Shown: in pieces, positions 54,100 to 64,000 of the stretch
Layout of the letters: every line of letters begins with the position of its first letter
Position numbering within the stretch: the first letter of the stretch is position 1
Made by a program: the position numbers and the translations under genes
DNA from: Flaccisagitta enflata
Lineage: Eukaryota > Chaetognatha > Sagittoidea > Aphragmophora
Direction of reading: 5' to 3'
DNA length: 64,000 nt
NCBI GenBank assembly: GCA_965153355.1
Contig: OZ231128.1
Span: forward strand, 43,028,001 to 43,092,000
The notes under the pieces: model-generated
Databases searched by the model: none
The model's input: the letters and a program-made list of their open reading frames with translations, nothing else
What the model was told of the DNA's origin: nothing

Positions 54100-54930
54100 G
54101 GGTAAGCCGCTTTGCAGCCTATGCGTATGTTATGATCCGACCCACCCAACCGGCCCAACCAGCCTACCAGCCTAAAAGTGAAAAACGTGCATAACTTTGG
54201 CATTTTTCTACCAATTTGGTTAAAACTTGGTATGTAGTCTCTAAATGGAAGGACTCAACATATGTATTTGATTTGTAAAGATTTTAGCATGCTAACTGGC
54301 CAAACCGGCCTACCAACCAACCAGCCTACCAGCCTAAAAGTGAAAAACGTGCATAACTTTGGCATTTTTCAACCGATTTGGTTAAAACTTGGTATATAGT
54401 CTCTAAATGGAAGGACTCAACATATGTATTTGATTTGTAAAGATTTTAGCATGCTAACTGGCCAAACCGGTGTACCACCCAACCAGCCTACCAGCCTGAA
54501 AGTGAAAAACATGCATAACTTTGGCATTTTTCTACCGATTTGGTTAAAATGGAAGGACTCAACATATGTATTTGATTTGTAAAGATTTTAGCATGTTAAA
54601 CGGCCAAACCAGCCTACCACCCAACTAGCCTACCAGCCTGAAAGTGAAAAACATGCATAACTTTGGCATTTTTCTACCGATTTGGTTAAAATTTGGTATG
54701 TAGTCCCTAAATGGAAGAACTCAACATATGTATTTGATTTGTAAAGATTTTAGCATGCTAACCGGCCAAACCGGCCTACCACCCAACCAGCCTAAAAGTG
54801 AGAAACGTGCATAACTTTGGCATTTTTCAACCGATTTGGTTAGGACTTGGTATGTAGTCTCTAAATGGAAGGACTCAACATATGTATTTGATTTGTAAAG
54901 ATTATAGCATGCTAACTGGCCAAACCGACC
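54100..54930. repeat. Tandem repeat, five ~165-190-bp units
   Basis: CCAACCAGCCTACCAGCCT, GTGAAAAACRTGCATAACTT, TGGCATTTTTCWACCGATTT and AAGGACTCAACATATGTATT recur in the same order near 54150, 54320, 54480, 54610 and 54780. Confidence 0.9.
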
Positions 54931-54939
54931 AAACAGCCG

Positions 54940-55536
54940 TTTGACAACGCCATTTGACAACGCCATTTGACAATGCCATTTTACAACGCCGTTTGACAAT
55001 GCCGTTTGACGCCATTTGACAACGCCATTTGACAACGCCATTTGACAACGCCATTTGACAACGCCATTTGACAACGCCGTTTGACCACGCCGTTTGACAA
55101 CGCCGTTTGACCACGCCGTTTGACCACGCCGTTTGACCACGCCGTTTGACCACGCCGTTTGACCACGCCGTTTGACCACGCCGTTTGACCACGCCGTTTG
55201 ACCACGCCGTTTGACCACGCCGTTTGACCACGCCGTTTGACCACGCCGTTTGACCACGCCGTTTGACCACGCCGTTTGACCACGCCGTTTGACCACGCCG
55301 TTTGACCACGCCGTTTGACCACGCCGTTTGACCACGCCGTTTGACCACGCCGTTTGACCACGCCGTTTGACCACGCCGTTTGACCACGCCGTTTGACCAC
55401 GCCGTTTGACCACGCCGTTTGACCACGCCGTTTGACCACGCCGTTTGACCACGCCGTTTGACCACGCCGTTTGACCACGCCGTTTGACCACGCCGTTTGA
55501 CCACGCCGTTTGACCACGCCGTTTGACCCCAGTCGC
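54940..55536. repeat. 13-bp minisatellite, about 45 units
   Basis: Left part: units of GCCATTTGACAAC; from about 55080 on, near-identical units of GCCGTTTGACCAC. Because 13 is not a multiple of three, all three minus-strand frames are open with a 13-residue period (VVKRRGQTAWSNG), giving misleading 187-256-codon frames. Confidence 0.97.
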
Positions 55537-55738
55537 GGACCCATACTCTTTTTAAGATTTTTATTATTCAGTAGTTCATACTGAAAGTGAAAAAATGTTG
55601 AAAGTATAGCTTTGCTTAATGAATACGGATGCTTGATGGCTACTATGTATAAAGCTTGGCTATCAATATTTTATATCATGCGCGATAGCAAGTTCTAACT
55701 TGATCTACGCACTATACCGTAATGGGTACAGTAGATGT

Positions 55739-56237
55739 CGTCTAGACTTGGAAATACGGGGGAGCTCATAACCTGAGCATCAGTACAATGAGGGGACTGA
55801 TATTTTGCTGGTGTAATGCATAGACCCTAAGGGGTTAACGATGGGGTATGGCATCCCCCTATGGCTTACCTTACAAGAAAAACTTTTTATATAAAACATT
55901 AGGATCAATCACTCTTATGGCAGAATTTCAGCTCCATTTATTTGCTTTAATTGCAAAACCAGCCTGGGATTTGAACCTGGAACCTTCAAAGAAATAATCT
56001 GATCATATTAATTCTGAAATCAAGCGAGTTAACCACTAGACCAATTGCGACAGCTGTTCAAGTGGAGTTAATATGATTTAATATATTCAAAAGAATTTTC
56101 TATCCACAGAGCTGCCATACCCCATCATCAACCCTATGGGACATAAGCATTGTACACACACAGTTTCATCTCATTGGCACAAATGATAGTTATGATATGA
56201 GGGCCCCCGTATTTCCAAGTATAGACGACATCTACTG
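55739..56237. mobile_element. Tc1/mariner-like MITE, copy C
   Basis: CAGTAGATGTCGTCTAGACT start and AAGTATAGACGACATCTACTG-type end with TA at both edges. The interior has TTAACGATGGGGTATGGCAT mirrored by ATGCCATACCCCATCATCAA-like sequence, and differs from copies A and B. It ends ~65 bases before the first recognised 5'-nucleotidase exon. Confidence 0.88.
55958..56054 (-). repeat. tRNA-like insert in MITE copy C
   Basis: On the minus strand TGGTCTAGTGGTTAACTCG resembles an A box and GGTTCAAATCC a perfect B box, ~50 bases apart. The ends do not pair as a mature tRNA with normal spacing, so a tRNA-derived or intron-containing pseudogene is most likely. Confidence 0.5.
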
Positions 56238-56299
56238 TATTTTAATGAAGCCTAGAAAGAAATCTATTGTTAAAATAAATAAATTGGTTGTTGAAAGAA

Positions 56300-59200
56300 G
56301 CTTTTTCTGATGGGAGCCGCGTGTCGGCCGGCGTCACCCCGCCGCATTCTCAGGAACTGCATTTGGAATCAGAAACTCAACATAATGATCGACAACCGTG
56401 TCTCAACGGGTCGTCCTTTGTTACCTCAACGGACAATGAAATTGATAAAGAGGCTGTCGTTCACGATCGCCTGCACTTCTTGCATTTTAATGACGTGTAT
56501 AACATCGAAGCGTGTGATGTCGCCGATCTGTGCGGCGGCGCCGCTCGCTTCGTCACGCTCCTGCGATCGCTGCGTGAAACTGGGGTCGCAGTGGGCAAAA
56601 ATAACTCGGACGTGGTCTGGCCGGCTGGTAGTCCCCCGTCGCTGCTCCTCTTTAGCGGGGATGCCTTCAACCCATCGCTTATGTCTACTTTTACAAAAGG
56701 TACACTGAAGCGGATTGACGTATTTGCGGGTGCAGTTTTGTCACAAATTATGCGTGTAAGTGTAATCTACAGACGGGACCATTTTAAGAACTGAGGCGGG
56801 ACCCTACGCGTTAGCACCCCCCCTACAGCCCACTGTGTTCAGATAATTTTAACACTTACTGTGGCGATTGATACCTAAGGTGGGTATAAGTGGCGCCATC
56901 ATGGCGATTTTTGAATTTTCATTTAGAACACCCTTAAATTTAGTGAAATCACCCAAATCTGCCCAAATGAAATTAAACAGTTTTCTTCATCAATTTTAAA
57001 AATTTGGGGCTATTCTAGGTGGAAATTCAAAAATCGCCACAGTGGCGTCACTTGTATCCATCTAAAGTGTCAACCGCCACAGTAAGTGTCAAAATTGTCT
57101 GAACAGTTTGCTGTAGGGGGGGGTGCTAACGCTTAGGGTCCCGCCTCAGCTATTAAAATGGTCCCGTCTGTAATGAATGGGAACAAGACCAAGTTTGGGG
57201 CAAGGAACAATTGGGTGTATGAATATTGATCGTAGGAGTTAATGCGAGGAAGCTTGCAATGTTATTACCGTCTATTTCTCGTGGCTTATGAAAGCGTGAC
57301 CGACGGACATATTAAGACGCGTGTGTAAATTTAGTCAGTTTTCTCGGAATATGACCGATTTTAGTCAGTTGCATTGTTGCAACCAGCTTATCGTGCTGTC
57401 AACTGTGCCATGCCTGTCTATGGGTTGTCCTCTTCATAGCGTCCTGATCATTGATACTCAGGCATTCAAATGGTGCCGATTCTCAACGCAATGGACGTGG
57501 AAGTGTCAGTTTTCGGAAATCACGACTTTGATTTTGGAGTCGATGCCCTCGAGGATTTGGCTGCAAAGAATAACTTCCCTTGGTTGATGAGGTAAGGCGC
57601 TGTTTGTTAGAGAAGTGAGATAGTAAAAAAACGCGGTTTATATTTGTGCCAATGTTTTTGCAAGATTTTGCAGTGGATTAAAGCTTGGTATACAGCCACT
57701 TTTTGCCCCGTTTTCAAAGCAGCGTCGTTACTTGTTTACGTGCTTCGCCCCTTTGCACTGCCGTAGTTCCGACGTGTTCACCGCGGGGAACAATATTAAC
57801 TTTGAACCAGTTAAATCCAGGCTGCTCCTACGCTCCCGGATGGACTGGAACAATAACAATGATCTCAGCCGCCAACGCGCTTTTGTGTTGACATATTCGC
57901 CTCGGTTGTTCCATCAGTTTGTTTTCCTTTTCTCCAGCAATGTGATCGATAACTACACCGGGCTTCCATTGGCAAATGGCAAAACTACTCACGTAACCAA
58001 AGTTGGTGGACGAACCATCGGATTTGTCGGGCTGGTTGAAGACGCTTGGATTCAAACTTTAGCCACTGTCGACGAGGAACAAGTCACTTACAAAGGTACG
58101 AGCATATTCATCTTGTTCCCTATGTCTGTGACAAACTAACTAGTATGAATCTCCGTCGGATAAGTATTCTTGATGGTCTTACTTCCAGGCCTGTATATTC
58201 TTGAGTTTTCCCCCCCCGGTGGAGGGGGGGGAAAAAAATCAAAGGGTCTGGAGATGGGGAAGGAAATCTAAGGGGGAAAAAAGAGAAAAAAAGGAAATTT
58301 GGGGAAAATATAACTTTTTACAGTACCAAATCATAAAACTCAATTAGAAGAACACAATTTAACATTATTTAAACCTTAACTACATAGTTTTATTGCTATA
58401 TAGGGAAGAAAATCATGGATATAAAAACGCGACGCGTCGCGAAGAAGAAAATCAAAAGCAGGGGGGGGGAAAAAAATCAAAAGCGACTCAAGAATATACA
58501 CCCCTGCTTACTTCAATGCATAATCTGTTTTCATTTTCTCTCCGTTTCGGCAGATTTTGTTGAAGAGGGGCGTCGATTGGGGGCGGAGTTGCGTGAGAAT
58601 GGAGCGGAAGTTGTTGTGGCACTGACGCATATGCGCTGGCCGAACGATCGCCGTCTGGCCGAGTGCGTAGATGAAATTGATATCGTCCTTGGTAAGAATT
58701 TTCCCGTAGTTGTCTATGGACTGCGTTAATCCTTTACTTGCTCCGTGATGAAAGTTTATTATAACCGAACATTCCGTGTTGTGATTTTTTGTCATAGTTA
58801 CCCTGACCGAGCTCTACTCTACTAATGAGCAGCAGGTTTGCATTCTGTTAAAATAAGACGCTGAATTCCCCACTTTTCGCTTTGTTTTTCTCCTTCCGAC
58901 GACCCTTGCCCCTGGATCTTCTCTCCATTTTTCGCCTCTGTCAATTTGGTTCGCCCATCGCCTCTTCGCTTCATCAGGGGGTCACGATCATGACTACGGC
59001 ATGGAGACTGTCAAAGGAAGTCGAAACGGCCAAACCGTTGACAAAATCGTTTTAAAGAGTGGGACGGATTTTCGCGAATTATCCGCTCTTACGCTTACCT
59101 TCAATGGTGAAGATGTTAATTTCGCCGTAAGTGAAGTATCATTGTTGGTAAGATTATATGCCTGTTGAGAAAATTATCCCAACCAACAGATTAGGCCTCT

Positions 59201-62200
59201 AAAAAGGGGAATGTCACTGCCACCATTCATTTACTTCACTTAACATCTATTTCAAACAAACAGGTGAAAAAGTTGACGGTTGATTCAACAATAGAGGAAG
59301 ACGCGGAGACCAAATCGATCGTAGATTTCTATGGCGCCGATCTTCACAAGAAGATGGAAGAAGTTTTGGGTGTGATGGACGTCACGCTTGACGGAAGATT
59401 TTCCAGCGTTAGAACCATGGAAACGAATCTCGGTAATGATTATAAAACTGATTGTGCCGTTGTCAATTGCCTATCCGCGTTATTATTAATGATGAAGTTT
59501 TACCCTATCGAATCGTTATGAGTTTCTGTCATAGTTACCCTGATAATCCTACGGCAATGTTCATTGCCACGCCGATTTTTCTGTCTTTTCTTATATATCT
59601 GTCCCAACCTCGCATGCCTCGCTTCCACACCCCCCCCCCCCCATTCCGATTTTCCCCATCTCTTCGTGATCCGTTAGGTAACTTTGTATGCGATATCATG
59701 CTGGCTGCCACCGACGCCGATTTGGCGATCCTCAACAGCGGAACTCTTCGCTCCGACACGCTCCATCCTCCCGGCAACTTCACTCGCGGCCACTTGACCA
59801 CCATTTTGCCTTTTGTTGATCCGATTGTAGTCCTTCGTTGCTCGGCGCAAGACGTCTTGCAAGCTTTGGAGAATGCTGTGTGTAAATATCCGACCCACGA
59901 GGGCAGATTCGCGCAGGTTCGATTTAAGAATTCTTATGGACTTTTTTTTCAAACTAAGTTTTTCTCGCCCGTTATTTATTTCCTCTTCCCTTCTGTCTCT
60001 CTTCCCCTGTCTCTTTTCCCGTGTCACTTTTCCCGTGTCACTTTTCCCGTGTCACTTTTCCTGTGTCTCTTTTCCCTTGTGTCTCTTTTCCCTTGTGTCT
60101 CTTTTCCCTTGTGTCTCTTTTCCCTTGTGTCTCTTTTCCCTTGTGTCTCTTTTCCCTTGTGTCTCTTTTCCCTTGTGTCTCTTTTCCCTTGTGTCTCTTT
60201 TCCCTTGTGTCTCTTTTCCCTTGTGTCTCTTTTCCCTTGTGTCTCTTTTCCCTTGTGTCTCTTTTCCCTTGTGTCTCTTTTCCCTTGTGTCTCTTTTCCC
60301 TTGTGTCTCTTTTCCCTTGTGTCTCTTTTCCCTTGTGTCTCTTTTCCCTTGTCTCTTTTCCCTTGTCTCTTTTCCCTTGTGTCTCTTTTCCCTTGTGTCT
60401 CTTTTCCCTGTGTCTCTTTTCCCTTGTGTCTCTTTTCCCTTGTGTCTCTTTTCCCTTGTGTCTCTTTTCCCTTGTGTCTCTTTTCCCTTGTGTCTCTTTT
60501 CCCTTGTGTCTCTTTTCCCTTTGTCTCTTTTCCCTTGTGTCTCTTTTCCCTTGTGTCTCTTTTCTTTTCCCTTGTGTCTCTTTTCCCTTGTGTCTCTTTT
60601 CCCTTGTCTCTTTTCCCTTGCGTCTCTTTTCCCTTGCGTCTCTTTTCCCTTGCGTCTCTTTTCCCTTGCGTCTCTTTTCCCTTGCGTCTCTTTTCCCTTG
60701 TGTCTCTTTTCCCTTGTGTCTCTTTTCCCTTGTGTCTCTTTTCCCTTGTGTCTCTTTTCCCTTGTGTCTCTTTTCCCTTGTGTCTCTTTTCCCTTGTGTC
60801 TCTTTTCCCTTGTGTCTCTTTTCCCTTGTGTCTCTTTTCCCTTGTGTCTCTTTTCCCTTGTGTCTCTTTTCCCTTGTGTCTCTTTTCCCTTCTGTCTCTT
60901 TTCCCTTCTGTCTCTTTTCCCTGCTGCCTCTTTTCCCTGCTGCCTCTTTTCCCTGCTGCCTCTTTTCCCTGCTGCCTCTTTTCCCTTCTGCCTCTTTTCC
61001 CTTCTGCCTCTTTTCCCTTCTGCCTCTTTTCCCTTCTGCCTCTTTTCCCTTCTGCCTCTTTTCCCTTCTGCCTCTTTTCCCTTCTGCCTCTTTTCCCTTC
61101 TGCCTCTTTTCCCTTCTGCCTCTTTTCCCTTCTGCCTCTTTTCCCTTCTGCCTCTTTTCCCTTCTGCCTCTTTTCCATATTGACACACCCGACCCCTCCA
61201 CCTTGCGTAATTTTTTTTTGTCTCATTTTTCCCACGCTCACGAATGGTGCTGGATGCCACTTTAATTACCCTCGTCTCAGGTGGCTGGTGTCCGCTTCGC
61301 CTTCGACCCTTCGCTTCCTCCCGGCAATCGAGTCAATCCGCGCTTCGTTCAGATACAGGATGATTACCTCGACCTGGATAGAAAGGATTATCGTTTGGCC
61401 ACCAAAGCTTATCTTGCCATGGGAAAAGATGGGTAGGTGAATTGAAGAATGCCTTTTGAAGAGCGCTTTTTTTTCCATTTTCCTGTTTAACTGTAACAGA
61501 ACCAAGGCCCTGTCAAGGGGTGTTCATCTCCATATCTCGCTGCTATCGAAGCCATTATGGCTTCATTTTCCAAAGCTATGGTGGTCAAAATGCAGCAGAA
61601 ATCACAACCACGTTATTGGTCGCGCTTTGTGGTTTCTTCAATCGAATTATGCCCTTTGCGCATTACCCAAACGTGAGACAAGCAAAATGTAATGTTCCTT
61701 TCTCGTGTTGTTCATTATATATCCTGAGAACCGTAAGTACTGTCAGTTTCTTTTCAGTTTGGTGCTGTCCTCGTATGCAGGAATCAAGATCAACCGTTAA
61801 AAAATATTTCTTGCTGCGCTTCTTTGATAAATTCCAAAATTAATAATATAACATCTTATTAACTTATTTTGCACACAAAATTTACTGACCAAGTAAAAAT
61901 ATTTTATGACAGTAAATTTGAATTCCTGATTTTATTTCCTTTCATTTAATACGTCGCACAATATAATTTCAAAACGAAATATTTTTTGATGGTTGGATCT
62001 TGATCTTGATTTCTGCGTGTGAGAAATGTTCCAGACTGAAGAGAAACTTACAGTAATCCAAAAATCCAAAAATCGTCCTAGCGGTTCCAATCTCGACGGC
62101 GTTTTTTTCTCCTTCCTTTCCAGCTATGACTGCTTCGCCTCTTGCGAGGTCCTCGTGGACGAAGAGACTGGGCCGATCCTTCGCGTTTGCGTCGAAAATC

Positions 62201-63776
62201 ACTTTGAATCCGTGAAGATTCTTCGCGGGGAAAAAGCTCAACGTCACTCCAAACATCGACAACCGCTTTTGTCGAGACGCTCGGCGTCGCTTCGAGCCTC
62301 ATTGCCACCCATTGACTCGCCAGCGACTGCAGAGACTGTTTCCGCGGATGTCAACGGCGAAGATTCGCTCAATGGCCCTAGGTAAGAAGAGGGAATGCGC
62401 TGTTGCCTCCAAGCTTTCTTTAACGCTTTATTTATCTTCTAATAGATTCATGACAGTTTGAAAGCTCTGCAAAAGGTCTTTCAAACGACACTTTGCTGTT
62501 CCTTCCAGCAATGTTCGTTTAGAAATGGCATTGGAGTGAGTAAAGACATTGCCCCATTCAATTTTGTGTTCGTTTGAATAAAAAGGTTTTGACAGGACAA
62601 CCAGCAAGGTCGCAGTCGAAAGATCTTTTTCTCATTGTATGATTATGAAACACTGACAAACATTTTGTTCCATTTTTAGTTGCGGACACGCAACTCTATA
62701 AGAGGCTTTTTCCGTCGGTCGGTCGGTCCGTCACGCTTGAGTTGAAAAGTGGGAAAACACGCATTTCCGCCCCTGCCCACCCGTCCGCAATTGGTGGCCG
62801 TGTATCCGACCTTGTTTTGTGCTATTGTTATTTGGTCACAGCACCGATTCTGCTTTTCTCATGACTCAGCAAACGAAGTCGGGAATCATTGGCACGCACT
62901 AAATCATTGGGTGGTGGAGGTGCAGCCATGAAGAAACGACTCGTTAAACAGAAGACAGTTGAGGAGCTCGAGAAAGAGGTAAGCATGTAGAAATTGCAAT
63001 GGTTGACTAAAAGCATGTTTAATGGAGGCGGTGTTTGCTGTGACAGGTCGAGGACCCAAATTAATCCATGGGACTAAGTTTGGACGTTATCAGATCCCAA
63101 AATTACCCAGTGGTCTGGCAAGAGAGCGGAAATTTGACTATCCATTTAATGATCGAAGTGAATAGTCATAGTAATGTGAAAGGATAGTGCCTGCCTCGTG
63201 TCCAACTTATCAAGTCAGCCTCTTTCTGATGCGCGTGCTTGTTAACTGCATGAATAATCTCTCCAATGTCGGACATAGCGCCACGTAAACTTGTTAAATC
63301 CTCTTTGTAAAGCGTCCTCAAAGAGCCGTCTCATAAGACTGAATCAAAATTCCCCCGGGCCCTTTAATCGGATGCGCGAAGCGAATATATCCTCTTCTGT
63401 TGGCTAAATATCTACCCTAAATGCGCTAAATTTCGTCGGAGAATATTATGCTTAGTAAAGTCACCTGGGATTCACCTTTCTCTCATTTCTTTCACCGTGT
63501 TAACTTACTCTCTTCTCTTCCTCGTTTTTACCTCGTATCTATCGCTCTCTATCACTGTCTTCGTTCGCAAACCCCTATCCCTTCGTTTCACACTTGTTGA
63601 CTTTATGTTCTTTCTCAGCCCTACCCTGTTTTGATCATTTTCACGTCCACGAATGGCTGATCATCATTAAGGTTTTTTATTTTCCTGCGTTACTGACGTG
63701 TAATAAGATTCTTATTTAATTCTGTGCTTGTGCTCCGCAGAAATTCGGCCATTCGGCCACTGACGCTGATGACCAG
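56300..63776 (+). CDS. 5'-nucleotidase/calcineurin-like metallophosphatase (5' start and 3' end not resolved)
   Basis: Exons recognised: ~56300-56699, 57462-57591, 57938-58095, 58554-58691, 58978-59126, 59264-59432, 59678-59916, 61281-61432, 62124-62381, 62509-62535, 62870-62978 and 63741-63776; all internal junctions keep phase, for about 655 residues. The metallophosphatase half shows LHFLHFNDVYNIE, LLFSGDAFNPS, VFGNHDFDFG, VVALTHMRWPNDRRLAE and GGHDHDYG, carrying the two-metal ligands. The C-terminal nucleotidase half shows LGNFVCDIM, ILNSGTLRSD, PFVDPIVV and GRFAQVAGVRFAFDP. It should hydrolyse a phosphate ester, probably of a nucleotide or phospho-sugar; the substrate is unknown. No ATG is in frame in the first exon, so an upstream exon is missing. 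A basic, Gly-rich tail (KRSRESLARTKSLGGGGAA) follows the catalytic domain, with no GPI signal seen. Confidence 0.85.
56760..57172. repeat. Foldback element in 5'-nucleotidase intron
   Basis: ACAGACGGGACCATTTTAAG mirrors TATTAAAATGGTCCCGTCTG-type sequence on the right; GCGGGACCCTACGCGTTAGC mirrors GCTAACGCTTAGGGTCCCGC. Inner AAGTGGCGCCATCATGGCGA is shared with the beta-tubulin intron 7 element. Confidence 0.85.
57703..57862 (+). ncRNA. H/ACA-type snoRNA, family C, copy 2 (5'-nucleotidase intron)
   Basis: Hairpin 1 closes with CCCCG (57706) and CGGGG (57784), inner CGTCG/CGACG. H box ACAATA at 57790-57795. Hairpin 2 CCAGT (57807) with ACTGG (57844), upper ATCCAGG with CCCGGAT (one mismatch), then ACA. 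The loop GTGCTTCGCCCCTTTGCACT is nearly identical to copy 1. Confidence 0.68.
58186..58507. mobile_element. Short MITE with CAGGCCTGTATATTCTTGAG ends
   Basis: CAGGCCTGTATATTCTTGAG on the left mirrors CTCAAGAATATACACCCCTG on the right (two mismatches in 20). The interior has G-run/C-run inverted tracts. Its CAGGGGT end links it to the foldbacks at 6.1, 23.1 and 52.3 kb. Confidence 0.8.
60005..61178 (+). repeat. 16-bp minisatellite in 5'-nucleotidase intron
   Basis: About 70 units of GTGTCTCTTTTCCCTT, drifting to GCGTCTCTTTTCCCTT and TGCCTCTTTTCCCTTC variants in blocks. All six frames are open for hundreds of codons with a 16-residue period, so the >400-codon frames here are artefacts. The array is within the 59917-61280 intron. 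Confidence 0.97.
61537..61683 (+). ncRNA. H/ACA-type snoRNA, family A, copy 3 (5'-nucleotidase intron)
   Basis: Hairpin 1 GCTGC (61539) with GCAGC (61592) and inner GAAGCCA/TGGCTTC. H box AAATCA at 61599-61604. Hairpin 2 CACGTT with AACGTG, pocket ATTGGTC/ATTACCC, upper GCGC/GCGC, ACA at 61678-61680. Pocket and tail match copies 1 and 2, while the stems differ. Confidence 0.8.
61861..61985 (+). repeat. Half of a foldback core
   Basis: CCTTTCATTTAATACGTCGC ACAATATA-type sequence matches one arm of the 16.05-16.69-kb foldback (CCTTTCATTTGATAGGTCGC). The matching opposite arm is absent. Confidence 0.55.
62677..62820 (+). repeat. Short HP-family element
   Basis: TTTTTAGTTGCGGACACGCA start with the GTTGCG/CGCAAC palindrome, CTCTATAAGAGGC, a CGGTCGGTCGG tract, and GTGTATCCGACCTTGTT end. 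It lies just upstream of the exon at 62870. Confidence 0.8.
62979..63740 (+). other. 5'-nucleotidase intron, no further feature
   Basis: No coding or RNA feature was recognised between the exons at 62870-62978 and 63741-63776. A pyrimidine-rich stretch lies near 63470-63620. Confidence 0.5.
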
Positions 63777-64000
63777 GTTTGCGTATCGAATGTGGGAGAA
63801 GCTTTCGTAGTTGAAGTGATAATCTATTCCCCATTAACGCCTTATCTTTAAAATTTGGGTTGACGTCACTATTTTAGACATAACACAATACGCTCATAAT
63901 TCTCATTTACTGCTGTTCCCTGGTTCTCTTTATCGCATGAAGCTTCTTTCTCGAATTCTTGCCTCTCGTTCTTGCGAGCTGCGCAGTTTAAATCGGTGTT
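63777..64000 (+). other. Right edge, probable intron
   Basis: Follows a CAG|GTTTGC donor. If that donor is not used, the frame reads on to a TAA near 63851. No other feature was seen. Confidence 0.4.

Noticed and set aside
54721-55544. Minus-strand frames of 187-256 codons with VVKRRGQTAWSNG repeats
   Set aside because: Generated by a 13-bp minisatellite; the three frames give the same peptide in rotation.
60024-61265. Long open frames of ~390-440 codons on both strands
   Set aside because: They are translations of a 16-bp tandem array inside a 5'-nucleotidase intron; all frames are open with a 16-residue period and there is no domain.

Overview
This is a eukaryotic, AT-rich, repeat-laden window. 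It carries nine intron-rich protein-coding genes, all on the + strand. The proteins read most like those of animals or their close unicellular relatives: the beta-tubulin, cyclophilin A, P0, P2 and AAMP models all have the usual animal lengths. Exons are GC-richer than the introns, and every assigned splice junction is GT-AG and keeps phase. I cannot name the species; an early-branching animal or other holozoan is my best inference.

Gene order: 3' end of alanyl-tRNA synthetase (10.5-13.0 kb), beta-tubulin (13.5-20.0 kb), ribosomal protein S9/uS4 (21.0-26.7 kb), sideroflexin (27.3-30.4 kb), acidic ribosomal protein P2 (31.4-42.7 kb, with a 10 kb intron), cyclophilin A (43.1-45.0 kb), acidic ribosomal protein P0 (45.9-49.6 kb), AAMP WD-repeat protein (49.9-51.8 kb) and a cytosolic-type 5'-nucleotidase/metallophosphatase running off the right edge (56.3 to beyond 63.8 kb). 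Several gaps between stop and next start are only 0.3-0.9 kb. Most genes serve translation or abundant housekeeping functions.

The most notable finding is a set of at least 15 intronic small RNAs, present as families of near-copies. Five are box C/D RNAs in beta-tubulin and RPS9 introns that share a guide complementary to the 5' end of 18S rRNA. Three are box C/D RNAs in P2 and P0 introns whose D' guide matches the conserved 18S region around human Um1288. Seven are H/ACA-type RNAs in three families, in introns of sideroflexin, P2, cyclophilin A and the 5'-nucleotidase. Copies keep boxes and pockets while stems vary with compensating changes. Host genes and guests would thus supply ribosomal proteins and rRNA-modification guides from the same transcripts.

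The rest is mostly mobile and tandem DNA. The left 10 kb is nested foldback elements, ~525-bp tandem repeats and microsatellites. P2 intron 1 holds a giant nested foldback (arms ~0.48 kb outside, ~2 kb inside) containing a hAT-like MITE with an 8-bp target duplication. Three Tc1/mariner-like MITEs (CAGTAGATG... ends at TA), several CAGGGGT-ended foldbacks and a dispersed family marked by a terminal palindrome (GTCGCG...CGCGAC and compensated variants) recur across introns. Many long open frames, including those at 42, 47-49, 55 and 60-61 kb, are translations of tandem repeats and are not genes.
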